Shown: positions 1 through 9,014, numbered from the stretch's first letter. The stretch: DNA of 51,997 nucleotides from Bacteroidota bacterium (GCA_947447155.1 CANFIN010000008.1:1-51997); one strand, 5' to 3'. Notes: a model not told the origin generated them from the sequence alone. Program-made: numbers and translations.

Positions 1-9
1 AATAAACAG

Positions 10-40
10 AAAAGGCTCATCGTGTGATGAGCCTTTTTTT
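10..40. terminator. Intrinsic terminator, probably bidirectional
   Basis: A perfect 12-bp stem (10-21 pairs with 26-37) closes a GTGT loop. On the plus strand it is followed by a run of T to position 40, so it would end a plus-strand gene lying outside the window. On the minus strand it starts one base after the stop codon of the sigma factor gene and is followed by TTTTCTGTTT, so it can end that gene too. Seen directly; use in both directions is inferred. Confidence 0.8.
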
Positions 41-908
41 ATTCTCCTCCAAGAAAAGATTTTAAATCTTGAGAGGTGCTTCTTAATCGCAACTTGCGTA
101 ATGCTTTCTCTTTAATTTGTCGGACGCGCTCGCGAGATAAATTATATTTTTCTCCAATCTCTTCAAGCGTATAGGACTCATCTGTATCCAATCCAAAGAA
201 CAAAGTAATAACATCTCTTTCCTTTTCTTCAAGATAACTTAAAGAGTGCTCAATTTCCTTTTTCAAGGAATGATTCATCATGATTGTGTCTGCCTGAGCT
301 ACGTCGCTATTCTGTAAAACATCCAACAATGAACTTTCTTCACCATTTATCAAAGGGGCATCAACACTGACCTGCTTCGTTGAAATTCTAAAAACATCTG
401 AAATTTTATCGATTGCTATTTCTGTTATTGCAGATAATTCCTCTAACGAAGGTTCTCGTTCAAATTCCTGTTCAAGTTTTGTAAATGCTTTATTGATTTT
501 GGTTAATGAGCCTAACTGGTTTACCGGTAAACGAACAATTCTTGAATGTTCAGAGATTGATAGCAATATACTTTGGCGAATCCACCAAACAGCATAAGAT
601 ATAAATTTAAATCCCCTTGTTTCGTCAAAGCGCTTAGCAGCTTTTATTAATCCCAGATTACCTTCATTGATTAAGTCGGGTAGGGTGAGACCTTGATTTT
701 GATATTGCTTTGCAACAGAAACTACAAAACGAAGATTGGCTCTTGTTAATCGGTCGAGGGCCAATTCATCACCTTCTCGAATTTTTTTTGCCAACATAAT
801 CTCTTCATCAGAAGAAATTAATTCTTCCTTTGATATATCTGATAAGTATTTTTCCAGAGAGGCACTATCTCTATTGGTAATCGACTTTGTTATTTTCAGT
901 TGTCTCAT
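39..908 (-). CDS. RpoD/SigA-family sigma factor, divergent paralogue
   Basis: A 289-aa primary-type sigma-70 factor without region 1.1, the size usual for Bacteroidota. Region 2 is clear ([15 protein letters not shown] about residue 60, then [17 protein letters not shown] about 100-115), followed by region 3 (RIVRLPVN) and region 4.2 ([18 protein letters not shown] near 265-282), which recognises the -33 element. It shares its first seven residues (MRQLKIT) and overall layout with the factor at 9075-9938. Around regions 2.4/3.0 it differs: ILLSISEHSRIVRLPVNQLG replaces [21 protein letters not shown] therefore call this the accessory paralogue and the other one the housekeeping factor; that is inference. 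It is monocistronic, with a terminator directly after the stop and a TATATTTG box upstream. Confidence 0.93.
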   Translation of the reverse strand: MRQLKITKSITNRDSASLEKYLSDISKEELISSDEEIMLAKKIREGDELALDRLTRANLRFVVSVAKQYQNQGLTLPDLINEGNLGLIKAAKRFDETRGFKFISYAVWWIRQSILLSISEHSRIVRLPVNQLGSLTKINKAFTKLEQEFEREPSLEELSAITEIAIDKISDVFRISTKQVSVDAPLINGEESSLLDVLQNSDVAQADTIMMNHSLKKEIEHSLSYLEEKERDVITLFFGLDTDESYTLEEIGEKYNLSRERVRQIKEKALRKLRLRSTSQDLKSFLGGE

Positions 909-974
909 AGTTGAAATTTAATTAAACTGAAAATTGCTGGCTCATTAAATCGGAATTGTAAAGGACCGATTAAA

Positions 975-982
975 CAAATATA
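975..982 (-). promoter_or_regulatory. Candidate -7 box (TATATTTG) of the accessory sigma gene
   Basis: Read on the minus strand this is an exact match to the Bacteroidota -7 consensus TAnnTTTG, 66 bases upstream of the start codon at 908. The nearest TTG is only 13 bases further upstream, shorter than the usual spacing, so the -33 element is unconvincing. Confidence 0.4.
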
Positions 983-1001
983 AAATAATTTTTTACAATA
1001 T

Positions 1002-1031
1002 AAAAGGCGAAAGAAAATTCCTTCGCCTTTT
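1002..1031 (-). terminator. Terminator of the degQ-like gene
   Basis: A 10-bp perfect stem (AAAAGGCGAA at 1002-1011 with TTCGCCTTTT at 1022-1031) lies 30 bases past the stop codon of the protease gene. On the minus strand the second arm ends in TTTT and is followed by ATATTG, a modest U-tract. Confidence 0.7.
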
Positions 1032-1061
1032 AAAACCAACAAACCTAAAATGAAAACTTAA

Positions 1062-2504
1062 CTATAATCCAAATCCATAATACGCTTTCATACCGTTATC
1101 ATAAACTCCTTCTATTAGTACTCCGCCTTTTTTTTCTTTTAAATAATTTGTTACATCGGAAACCGTTTTCATTGGTGTATTATCAATCGATGTAATAATA
1201 AATCCTTCCCTTGCTCCTGAAGCTTTTAATTTCCCTGTTTGCAATTCTTTGATTTTTACTCCTGCATCTAGACCTAATTTACTTAGTTCATCATCACTGG
1301 CATTTTCTAATGTTGCTCCAAAGGTGTTTCCAGTTTCGTTTTTTATTATTGAAGTATTCCCTTCTTTGTTTTTCAAAACCACTTCAATAATTTTTTCTGA
1401 GTCATTTCTAAAAATAGTAACACTGATTTTATCACCTGGTCGATAGCGTCCAACTTGTTCTTGTAGTGCTGGTGAGGTCTTGATGATGGTTCCATTTATT
1501 TTTGTAATAATGTCACCCACTTTTATTCCCGCAGTTTGCGCGGCACCTTCACTTGTTAACCCATCTACATATACACCATCTAAATTTTTGATTGATTTTT
1601 CTTTTGCAAAATCAGCATCAATATCTTTTATACTTACACCAATAAATCCCCTTTGTACTTTACCAAACTCTAATAAATCGTCTACTACTTTTTTTACTAT
1701 TGTAACAGGAATTGCGAATGAATATCCCGAATAAGATCCGGTGTTTGAGGCGATAGCTGCGTTGATACCGATTAATTGCCCGCTTGTGTTTACCAATGCT
1801 CCACCGCTATTACCAGGATTGACTGCTGCATCTGTTTGTATGAAAGATTCAATTGGGAATTTTTGATTCGGTAGTATATGAATATTTCTTGCCTTAGCAC
1901 TAACAATTCCTGCTGTTACCGTTGATGTTAAATTGAAAGGATTCCCAACTGCAAGTACCCATTCGCCCACTTTTACATTATCGGAGTTTCCATAGGCTGC
2001 ATAGTTTAATTCTTTTTCATTGATTTTTAAAAGGGCAAGGTCGGTTGATGGATCGGTGCCAATAATTTCTGCTTTATAAGTTCTTTTATCATCTAATGTA
2101 ACTTCTACTTCCTGAGCATCTTCTACAACATGATTATTGGTCACAATATATCCATCTTCAGATAAGATAACCCCAGAGCCAGTAGCTTGTTGTTGCTGTT
2201 GTTGTTGAGGCATTGGTTGACCCCAGAAAAACTGAAATGGATCAAATGATTGAAAATTATTTTGATTTTGATAGGTTGTTTTTACATGTACAACAGTAGA
2301 GACCGTATGTTCTGCTGCTTTTGTAAAATCTAAATTTTGCGGAATAGTAGCATCATAATTCACACTTTTAACTGGAGGTTGTACTTGTTGCCTAGCTACA
2401 AACAAGGATTTACCGTTGGATACGGTACTTAGTATACTAGCACCTGCTATACTTCCAGCTGCAGCAACTACAAAAACGATTGCATAATTTCTTAATGAAT
2501 TCAT
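1062..2504 (-). CDS. DegQ/HtrA-type periplasmic serine protease with two PDZ domains
   Basis: Envelope protease-chaperone of the Do family that degrades or refolds damaged exported proteins. An N-terminal hydrophobic stretch (residues 6-28) acts as signal peptide or anchor. The trypsin-like domain has the full triad: His125 in TNNHVV, Asp155 in STDLALLK and Ser233 in NPGNSGGAL. Two PDZ domains follow (about 290-375 and 395-480). The 480-aa length is normal. A run of seven glutamines (100-106) sits in the linker just before the protease domain, in the region of the LA loop of Do proteases, and is specific to this copy. It stands alone between its own terminator and a divergent dapF. Confidence 0.95.
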   Translation of the reverse strand: MNSLRNYAIVFVVAAAGSIAGASILSTVSNGKSLFVARQQVQPPVKSVNYDATIPQNLDFTKAAEHTVSTVVHVKTTYQNQNNFQSFDPFQFFWGQPMPQQQQQQQATGSGVILSEDGYIVTNNHVVEDAQEVEVTLDDKRTYKAEIIGTDPSTDLALLKINEKELNYAAYGNSDNVKVGEWVLAVGNPFNLTSTVTAGIVSAKARNIHILPNQKFPIESFIQTDAAVNPGNSGGALVNTSGQLIGINAAIASNTGSYSGYSFAIPVTIVKKVVDDLLEFGKVQRGFIGVSIKDIDADFAKEKSIKNLDGVYVDGLTSEGAAQTAGIKVGDIITKINGTIIKTSPALQEQVGRYRPGDKISVTIFRNDSEKIIEVVLKNKEGNTSIIKNETGNTFGATLENASDDELSKLGLDAGVKIKELQTGKLKASGAREGFIITSIDNTPMKTVSDVTNYLKEKKGGVLIEGVYDNGMKAYYGFGL

Positions 2505-2545
2505 AATATTTTCGATTTTATTTTAAGGTTAACGAAAATTTTTGT

Positions 2546-2553
2546 CAAAATTA
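2546..2553 (-). promoter_or_regulatory. Candidate -7 box (TAATTTTG) of the degQ-like gene
   Basis: Exact TAnnTTTG match on the minus strand, 41 bases upstream of the ATG at 2504, in the divergent interval shared with dapF. No TTG at the usual 17-23 base spacing was found, so support is partial. Confidence 0.35.
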
Positions 2554-2649
2554 TATTTCAAACAGTTTAGATTTTTAACTTTAACAATCGTTTAACAAGG
2601 CCGGTATTTTAACTATTTTAGCACAGAATAATCGAAGAATAGATTTATA

Positions 2650-2657
2650 TAAATTTA
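2650..2657 (+). promoter_or_regulatory. Candidate -7 box (TAAATTTA) directly before dapF
   Basis: A 7-of-8 match to TAnnTTTG (last base A) ends four bases before the dapF ATG (spacer CAGG). If used, the transcript would start at or next to the start codon. In such AT-rich sequence a chance match is possible. Confidence 0.3.
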
Positions 2658-2661
2658 CAGG

Positions 2662-3447
2662 ATGCATTTAGAGTTTTATAAATATCAAGGAACGGGAAAC
2701 GATTTCATTATAATCGATAACCTTGACGGAAATGTGAATTTGAATAAAGAGCAAATAGCATTTTTGTGTAACCGCAAATTTGGAGTTGGTGCTGATGGTT
2801 TAATGTTGTTGGAGAAATCAAACAATTACGATTTTGAAATGAAGTACTTCAATGCTGATGGTAATATAGGTTCAATGTGTGGTAATGGCGGTAGATGTAT
2901 TGTTCAATTCGCGCATGATATGGATTTGATTCACGACCATGCCATGTTTTTAGCATATGATGGCGTTCACGAAGCAACCATCGATATAAATGGATTAGTT
3001 GCTTTAGAAATGAGTGACGTAACTTTAGTAAATAAGTTGGATGATGCAACATGTGAATTAAATACGGGCTCTCCTCACCTCGTAAAATTTATCAGTGATT
3101 TATCTGCAATAAATGTTTCTGAAGAAGGGAAAGCAATTAGGTATAACGAATCTTATAAGCAAGATGGAATTAATATAAATTTCGTTTGTGTAAAAAATAA
3201 CGCTTTGCATATACGAACTTATGAACGCGGAGTAGAAGATGAAACATTAAGTTGTGGAACTGGAGTTACTGCAGCCGCTATTAGTTCATTTATACTGGGT
3301 TTGATTGATGCGAATTCATTGCCAGTAATCGTACAGACTCAAGGTGGTGAGCTGCAAGTTTCTTTCGAATTTATTGATGGAAAGTTCACCAATGTGGTTT
3401 TAACAGGACCTGCATTAAAAACATTTAAAGGACAAATTAAATTATGA
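2662..3447 (+). CDS. dapF: Diaminopimelate epimerase
   Basis: Interconverts LL- and meso-diaminopimelate in lysine and peptidoglycan synthesis, in the cytoplasm and without a cofactor. Both catalytic cysteines are present: Cys73 in the SMCGNGGRC motif and Cys198 in ETLSCGTGVTA. The N-terminal GTGNDF substrate-binding motif is also there. At 261 aa it is full length. It leads a plus-strand run and overlaps the next gene by four bases (ATGA), so translational coupling is likely. dapB of the same pathway lies at 18.6 kb on the other strand. Confidence 0.97.
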   Translation: MHLEFYKYQGTGNDFIIIDNLDGNVNLNKEQIAFLCNRKFGVGADGLMLLEKSNNYDFEMKYFNADGNIGSMCGNGGRCIVQFAHDMDLIHDHAMFLAYDGVHEATIDINGLVALEMSDVTLVNKLDDATCELNTGSPHLVKFISDLSAINVSEEGKAIRYNESYKQDGININFVCVKNNALHIRTYERGVEDETLSCGTGVTAAAISSFILGLIDANSLPVIVQTQGGELQVSFEFIDGKFTNVVLTGPALKTFKGQIKL

Positions 3448-3986
3448 TAAGAGGTTCTAATATTTTATTGCGTGCGATGGAACCATCAGATGTAGATCTG
3501 ATGATGATATTTGAAAACGATCCAGAAAATTGGGCCATTAGTGGTACGGTAAGTCCTTATAGCAAATTTACAATCGAACAGTTTTATGAAAATGCTACGC
3601 TTGATATCTTCTCTTCTAAACAATTAAGACTGGCAATTGAAATGACTTCTGAGTCAGAAAAACATAAAGGTAAAACAATTGGCTTTGTGGATTTTTTTGA
3701 ATATGATCCGTTAAATAGAAAAGCAGGCGTTGGAATTTTAATTGGTGACTATGAAGAAAGAAGAAAAGGGTTTGCGCGCGAAGCATTAGATCTTTTTGTT
3801 CAATATGCATTCAATACATTAAATATACATCAGATATATTGCCATATTGAAATGTCGAATTCAGGAAGTGTAAAGTTATTTGAGCGTGCAGGATTTAATC
3901 GTTGTGGTTTGCTTAAAGATTGGATATTGTATAACGGGCAATGGCATGATGTGTTAATGATGCAAATTATTTCGACTTCAATTTAA
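3444..3986 (+). CDS. GNAT-family N-acetyltransferase (RimJ/RimL-like)
   Basis: A 180-aa single-domain acetyltransferase. The acetyl-CoA pyrophosphate loop is seen as ERRKGFAREAL near residues 108-118 (R/Q-x-x-G-x-A type), preceded by the beta-strand AGVGILIGDY and followed by the conserved SNSGSVKLFERAGF segment. These features fit the RimJ/RimL/SpeG branch that acetylates protein N-termini, amino acids or polyamines; the substrate cannot be read from sequence. The start codon overlaps the dapF stop, so the two are almost certainly co-transcribed. Confidence 0.88.
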   Translation: MIRGSNILLRAMEPSDVDLMMIFENDPENWAISGTVSPYSKFTIEQFYENATLDIFSSKQLRLAIEMTSESEKHKGKTIGFVDFFEYDPLNRKAGVGILIGDYEERRKGFAREALDLFVQYAFNTLNIHQIYCHIEMSNSGSVKLFERAGFNRCGLLKDWILYNGQWHDVLMMQIISTSI

Positions 3987-3991
3987 TTCGA

Positions 3992-6019
3992 ATGCGTAAA
4001 ACAGTTTTTTTTAAATTTATTTTAATTGCTTTTATTGCAAGTATTTCTTTGTTCAATTGGTTTTGTTCATCCAATATAAATACAGATGACCCACTTAAAA
4101 GAACTGATTATGCTAATCTGGCAGACACTGTTCAGTATGTTGGTATGGAAACATGCAAGAGTTGTCATTCTGGAGTACATTCAACATTTATTCATACAGG
4201 AATGGGATTGTCTTTTGATCACGCAACAAAGAAAAAATCATCAGCTAATTTTTCTAATCATCCGGTAGTTTATGACCAATTTAAAAATTTATCTTATACT
4301 CCTTTATGGAAAAATGATTCGCTCTATTTTTTAGAATACAGAATTGAAAATGGAGATACTGTTTTTCAACGAGAAGAGAAAATAGAGTATATTGTTGGTT
4401 CAGGCCAGCATACTAATTCGCATATATGGGAATCGAATGGATACTTGTATCAGGCACCCATGACTTTTTATACTCAAAAGAAAAAATGGGACTTGCCTCC
4501 TGGTTTCGAGAACGGAAATAACACGCGCTTTAATCGGAGTATTGGATTAGAATGTATGAGTTGTCATAATGGTTATCCTAAGTTTGAAGAAGGTTCAGAA
4601 AATAAATATTCTTTTGTGAAAAATGGAATTGATTGTGAAAGATGCCATGGGCCCGGCAGCGTACACGTGCGTGAGAAAAGTTCAGGAATATTAATAGATA
4701 CATCAATGGCTATCGATTATTCAATCGTTAATCCTTCAAAGCTTCCAATCGATTTACAGTTTGATGTTTGTCAGCGTTGTCATGTTCAAGGAAATGCTGT
4801 TTTGAATGAAGGTAAATCGTTTTTTGATTTTAAACCGGGAATGAAATTGTCAAATGTTATGAATGTTTTTATGCCAGTTTATTCTGGCAATACATCTGCC
4901 CATATAATGGCCAGTCATGCGGAGCGATTAAAGCAAAGCAAATGCTTCATTGAAACAATGAAAAAAGTGAATGCTCAAGGTGATGTAAATAATCTTGCTT
5001 TAAAGCCTTATAAAAACGGTCTGACTTGCATTACCTGTCATAACCCTCACGTAAGTGTTAAGCAAACCAATAAAGATGTATTCAATGCAACATGTCGTTC
5101 TTGTCACGGAGAAAGTAAAAAGCTGGATTGTTCGTTGTCGCTAGATAAACGAAAATTTAAAAACAATGATTGCGTAAGTTGTCATATGTCATTTAATGGT
5201 GCTACGGATATCCCACACGTTAGTGTACATGACCATAAGATTTCTATTCCTGTAAGCAATAAGGAAATTGAGTCTGTCAGAAAGTTTATGGGTATAACAG
5301 CAATTAATAATTCAAATCCTCCGCGCATCGCTACTGCACAAGCATATATCAATTATTTTGAAAAATTCGGGATGGGTCCTGAAATGCTTGACTCAGCTTT
5401 GTTTTATTTGAAGGAAAATGGAAGATTAGATGTAAATAAAAATATTGCGAAGCTCGTGCATTTATATTACCTGAAGAAGGATTATACAACGGTTGTGAAA
5501 TTAGTTGATCAGACTAGTGATATAGTAGCTAAAATCAGTATTAAGCAATATGATAATTACTATGCATGGACAGCTTATCGAATAGGAGAATGTTATCAGC
5601 AAATAGGAAAATCAGATAAATCAAAAGCATTTTTTCAATTAGCTTATCAATTAGCTCCATTAGTTCCTGATTTCGGTAATAAATATGCCAGCTCCCTTGC
5701 AATTAGTGGCGATTATGAATCTGCACGAAAAATTTATAAATCAATAATTGCGCAACAACCTAAGTATGCTCCTGCTTATTGTAATTTAGGATATCTTGTT
5801 TTGATGAAAGATAAAAACCAGCAAGAAGCAATGACTTATTATGATAAAGCATTGTCTCTTGATCCTGATTATGAGGCAGCCTTATCCAATAAAGCTGCTT
5901 TATGCGCGTTTAATGGAGATGAGATTAATTCGATTAAGTTGCTAAATCGAATAATAAAATTAAATCCTACTAACAAGCAAGCAAAAGAATTATTAAAATC
6001 CATAAATCATCTTCAGTAA
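3992..6019 (+). CDS. Seven-heme c-type cytochrome with C-terminal TPR domain
   Basis: A 675-aa exported protein. A hydrophobic N-terminus (about residues 5-24) precedes seven CxxCH heme sites starting at Cys55, 188, 215, 260, 346, 368 and 394. The uneven spacing and the paired sites at 188/215 and 346/368/394 recall the cytochrome c554 / multiheme nitrite-reductase-like fold. Residues from about 430 to the end are helical tetratricopeptide repeats (AYCNLGYLVLMKDKNQQEAM, then YDKALSLDPDYEAA). A Cys at 25 follows the hydrophobic stretch, but NWFC is not a normal lipobox, so lipoprotein status is doubtful. It probably acts in periplasmic electron transfer; donor and acceptor are unknown. It lies five bases after the acetyltransferase and two before mltG. 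Confidence 0.88.
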   Translation: MRKTVFFKFILIAFIASISLFNWFCSSNINTDDPLKRTDYANLADTVQYVGMETCKSCHSGVHSTFIHTGMGLSFDHATKKKSSANFSNHPVVYDQFKNLSYTPLWKNDSLYFLEYRIENGDTVFQREEKIEYIVGSGQHTNSHIWESNGYLYQAPMTFYTQKKKWDLPPGFENGNNTRFNRSIGLECMSCHNGYPKFEEGSENKYSFVKNGIDCERCHGPGSVHVREKSSGILIDTSMAIDYSIVNPSKLPIDLQFDVCQRCHVQGNAVLNEGKSFFDFKPGMKLSNVMNVFMPVYSGNTSAHIMASHAERLKQSKCFIETMKKVNAQGDVNNLALKPYKNGLTCITCHNPHVSVKQTNKDVFNATCRSCHGESKKLDCSLSLDKRKFKNNDCVSCHMSFNGATDIPHVSVHDHKISIPVSNKEIESVRKFMGITAINNSNPPRIATAQAYINYFEKFGMGPEMLDSALFYLKENGRLDVNKNIAKLVHLYYLKKDYTTVVKLVDQTSDIVAKISIKQYDNYYAWTAYRIGECYQQIGKSDKSKAFFQLAYQLAPLVPDFGNKYASSLAISGDYESARKIYKSIIAQQPKYAPAYCNLGYLVLMKDKNQQEAMTYYDKALSLDPDYEAALSNKAALCAFNGDEINSIKLLNRIIKLNPTNKQAKELLKSINHLQ

Positions 6020-6021
6020 TT

Positions 6022-7074
6022 ATGGCTAGTAAATCGTTTAATTATAAAAAGTACTTTTTTGGAATTATTGTTATGGTGCTATTATTAACATCAGTTATTG
6101 CGATTATTGGTTATTATAAATTTCTTGCTCCATCAGTTAAAAATGTAGAAGTGAATGACCCTTATGTTTATATTCCAACAGGTTCAAACTTCGCTTATGT
6201 ATTAGCTGTACTTGAAAAGAAAAAATTAGTTAATAATGTAAGTGATTTTAAATGGTTGGCAAAACAAATGAATTATGTCAATCGCATCAAACCAGGAAAG
6301 TATAAACTGCATAATGGAATGAGCAATAAAGAAATGATTGAATTGTTAAGGTCGGGTCGTCAGGAAAAAGTACTTATTGCGATAAATAATATAAGAAAGG
6401 TTGATGGCCTTGCTTTGTTACTTAGTTCAAAGTTAGAAGTTGACTCTGCTTCAATCGTGAAATTATTTAATGATTCAATCTATCTTAGGCAATATGATTT
6501 TAATACTTATAATTCAATCAGTGTAGTTATTCCAAATACATACGAGTTTTATTGGAATACCAATGCCCAACAGTTTTTTGAAAGGATGTTTGTAGAGTAT
6601 AAAAAATTCTGGACAGATAATCGATTAAAAATGGCGAACAAATTAGGACTAGATTCTAAAAAAGTTTCGATTGTTGCATCTATCGTAGAAAAGGAAACAA
6701 GGAAAAAAGACGAGAAGCCAATTCTTGCAGGTATCTATCTTAATCGACTAAATAAAGGTTGGAAGTTAGAGGCTGATCCAACATTGGTATATGCGGCAGA
6801 TGACTTTACAATAAGTCGTGTTTTAAACATACATAAGAAAATTGAATCACCTTACAATACCTATCTCAATTTTGGTTTGCCTCCAGGGCCAATTTGCACT
6901 CCATCAATTGAGACTATTGATGCTGTTTTAAATTGCAAGAAAAGCAACTATATGTTTTTTTGTGCTCGGGAAGATTTTTCTGGTTACCATAATTATGCGG
7001 TTACTTATAATGAACATCTTAGAAATGCAAGATTGTTCCAAGCCGCTCTTAACAAGCGAGGCATTACTAAATAG
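6022..7074 (+). CDS. mltG: Endolytic murein transglycosylase MltG
   Basis: YceG/MltG family enzyme that cuts nascent glycan strands and so sets their length. A single N-terminal transmembrane segment (about residues 12-32) anchors it in the inner membrane facing the periplasm. A LysM-like region follows, then the catalytic domain with the signature ASIVEKE at 219-225, where the first Glu (223) is the expected catalytic acid. The late conserved stretch YNTYLNFGLPPGPICTPS is also present. Length (350 aa) is typical. Its position in the dapF run links precursor synthesis with wall assembly. Confidence 0.95.
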   Translation: MASKSFNYKKYFFGIIVMVLLLTSVIAIIGYYKFLAPSVKNVEVNDPYVYIPTGSNFAYVLAVLEKKKLVNNVSDFKWLAKQMNYVNRIKPGKYKLHNGMSNKEMIELLRSGRQEKVLIAINNIRKVDGLALLLSSKLEVDSASIVKLFNDSIYLRQYDFNTYNSISVVIPNTYEFYWNTNAQQFFERMFVEYKKFWTDNRLKMANKLGLDSKKVSIVASIVEKETRKKDEKPILAGIYLNRLNKGWKLEADPTLVYAADDFTISRVLNIHKKIESPYNTYLNFGLPPGPICTPSIETIDAVLNCKKSNYMFFCAREDFSGYHNYAVTYNEHLRNARLFQAALNKRGITK

Positions 7075-7100
7075 TAGTATTCTTCAATCTGATATTTTTT

Positions 7101-7108
7101 TAACTTCG
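7101..7108 (+). promoter_or_regulatory. Candidate -7 box (TAACTTCG) before the 7113 gene
   Basis: A 7-of-8 match to TAnnTTTG, followed by CAGA and then the ATG at 7113. The TTYGCAnnATG layout is the same as at smpB and pyrD in this window. No good -33 TTG is visible. Confidence 0.35.
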
Positions 7109-7112
7109 CAGA

Positions 7113-8318
7113 ATGAAAATCGGAATTATCAGAGAAGGTAAAATGCCACATGATAAGCGTGTACCTTTTACACCTGTTCAATGTAAATATCTTTTAGAAG
7201 AGTATAGTGATTTGCAAATAGTAGTACAGCCTTGCCCTTATCGTTGTTATACAGATGATGAATATAAATCTCAAGGTGTTAACTTGCAAGATGATTTAAC
7301 TGACTGTGATATTTTAATGGGTGTTAAAGAAGTTCCAGTTGAGAATTTAATTGCAGATAAAAAATATTTATTCTTTTCGCATACTATTAAAAAGCAACCC
7401 TATAATAAAAAACTATTACAAAAGGTTCTAGAAAATAAAATTCAGTTAATCGATTATGAATGTTTAGTTGATGAAAATTTTAATCGGGTAATTGGTTTTG
7501 GTCGCTATGCAGGTATTGTTGGTGCTTACAACGGAATTATGGGCTATGGATTAAAGTATGGGATGTTCGATTTAAAGGCCGCTCATCTTTGTCATGATAA
7601 AAAAGAACTTTTTAAGGAATTAGAAAAAGCAAAGTTGCCGAATATTAAAATTGTTATTACTGGTGGTGGTAGAGTAGCAAATGGAGCACTAGAAACATTA
7701 GGCGCATTGGAAATCCGCAAGGTAACTCCGTATGAATTTTTAAATTATACTTTCAGAGAGCCTGTATATGTCCAACTTCATAGCAAAGATTTTCATGCAT
7801 TGAAAAATGGAGTAGGATGGAGCAGTGCAGAGTTTTATCATCATCCTGAATTATTCAATAATACATTTTCTAATCCTGGTTCTTTTGCTGATAACTGCGA
7901 TTTATTAATTCATTGTACTTACTGGAATCCTAAAGCTCCAATTTTGTTTACTAAGGAACAAATGAAGGGACATAAATTTAAAATCAGCGTTATTGCAGAT
8001 GTGTCTTGTGATATAAATGGGTCTGTGCCTTCAACAACTCATCCTTCTACGATAGAAGATAAGTTTTATGGATATAATCCGCATACAGGTAAAGAAGACG
8101 AAGCATTTGCACCTTCTACGATTACAGTTATGGCTGTAGATAACTTACCATGCGAGTTGCCTCGTGACGCATCTGAAGGTTTTGGAAAAGATTTAATGGA
8201 AAAAGTAATTCCTAATTTATTAGGAGAGGATAATGGCTTAATCGAGCGAGGTTCAATTACAATGGATGGAAAACTTACTTCTCGTTTTGAGTATTTATCA
8301 GATTACGCAGCTGATTAA
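7113..8318 (+). CDS. Saccharopine-dehydrogenase-like NAD(P)-dependent oxidoreductase
   Basis: A 401-aa protein of the alanine dehydrogenase / lysine-forming saccharopine dehydrogenase fold. The N-terminal substrate domain begins MKIGIIREGK with KRVPFTP. A Rossmann loop lies near residues 181-190 (VITGGGRVANGA). The stretch ADVSCDINGSVPSTT is characteristic of Lys1-type saccharopine dehydrogenases. Its function is probably interconversion of saccharopine and lysine plus 2-oxoglutarate, or a related opine-type reaction, but the partner saccharopine enzyme is not in the window. Its stop codon overlaps that of the convergent rpe: TTAA at 8315-8318 serves both. Confidence 0.8.
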   Translation: MKIGIIREGKMPHDKRVPFTPVQCKYLLEEYSDLQIVVQPCPYRCYTDDEYKSQGVNLQDDLTDCDILMGVKEVPVENLIADKKYLFFSHTIKKQPYNKKLLQKVLENKIQLIDYECLVDENFNRVIGFGRYAGIVGAYNGIMGYGLKYGMFDLKAAHLCHDKKELFKELEKAKLPNIKIVITGGGRVANGALETLGALEIRKVTPYEFLNYTFREPVYVQLHSKDFHALKNGVGWSSAEFYHHPELFNNTFSNPGSFADNCDLLIHCTYWNPKAPILFTKEQMKGHKFKISVIADVSCDINGSVPSTTHPSTIEDKFYGYNPHTGKEDEAFAPSTITVMAVDNLPCELPRDASEGFGKDLMEKVIPNLLGEDNGLIERGSITMDGKLTSRFEYLSDYAAD

Positions 8319-8971
8319 GCAGTAATTAATTTAAGTTGTTGTATTGCTTCTGTTGGATTTGAATGTCCGAATACAGTATTACCTGCTACTAATACATCAG
8401 CACCACAGTCAACTAGCTTTTTTGCATTGTCAAAGTCAACTCCGCCATCAATTTCAATTAATGTAGAGGCATTATTCTGAATGATTAAATTTTTCAGTGC
8501 TTCTACTTTTGCATAAGTATGCTCAATAAATTTTTGTCCACCAAATCCAGGATTAACAGACATCATACAAACTAAGTCGATGTCTTTGATTACATCTGCA
8601 ATTAAAGAAATATTTGTATGAGGATTAATTGCAACGCCTGCTTTTACATTAAGCGCTTTAATGGCCTGAATACTTCGATGTAAATGCGTGCATGCTTCAT
8701 AATGTACAGAAATAACTGCTGCACCTGCATCAGCAAAAGACTTAAGATATTGATCGGGATTTACAATCATCAAGTGCACATCCAAAGGCTTCTGAGCATG
8801 TTTTTGAATTGATTTTAAAACAGGAAATCCAAATGAAATATTTGGAACAAAAACGCCATCCATAATATCAATATGAAACCAATCGGCAGTACTATTATTT
8901 ACCATGTTTGTATCTCTTTCAAGATTTCCAAAGTCGGCTGAAAGCATGGAGGGGGCGATTAGTGCAGGCAT
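8315..8971 (-). CDS. rpe: Ribulose-phosphate 3-epimerase
   Basis: Interconverts ribulose 5-phosphate and xylulose 5-phosphate in the pentose phosphate pathway. TIM-barrel signatures are all present: WFHIDIMDGVFVPN with the catalytic and metal-binding His/Asp pair, DVHLMI, the phosphate-binding MSVNPGFGGQKF, and EIDGGV near the C-terminus. The 218-aa length is standard. It lies downstream of rpoD on the same strand but is separated from it by a terminator-like hairpin at 9015-9048. Confidence 0.97.
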   Translation of the reverse strand: MPALIAPSMLSADFGNLERDTNMVNNSTADWFHIDIMDGVFVPNISFGFPVLKSIQKHAQKPLDVHLMIVNPDQYLKSFADAGAAVISVHYEACTHLHRSIQAIKALNVKAGVAINPHTNISLIADVIKDIDLVCMMSVNPGFGGQKFIEHTYAKVEALKNLIIQNNASTLIEIDGGVDFDNAKKLVDCGADVLVAGNTVFGHSNPTEAIQQLKLITA

Positions 8972-9014
8972 GTCAAATATTTTTTGCTAAACTACAAAAC
9001 ATTTTCTTTTAAAA

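Noticed and set aside
4053-4070. A lipobox in the multiheme cytochrome
   Set aside because: NWFC lacks the small residue before the cysteine and the usual Leu at -3; an ordinary signal peptide or anchor is as likely.
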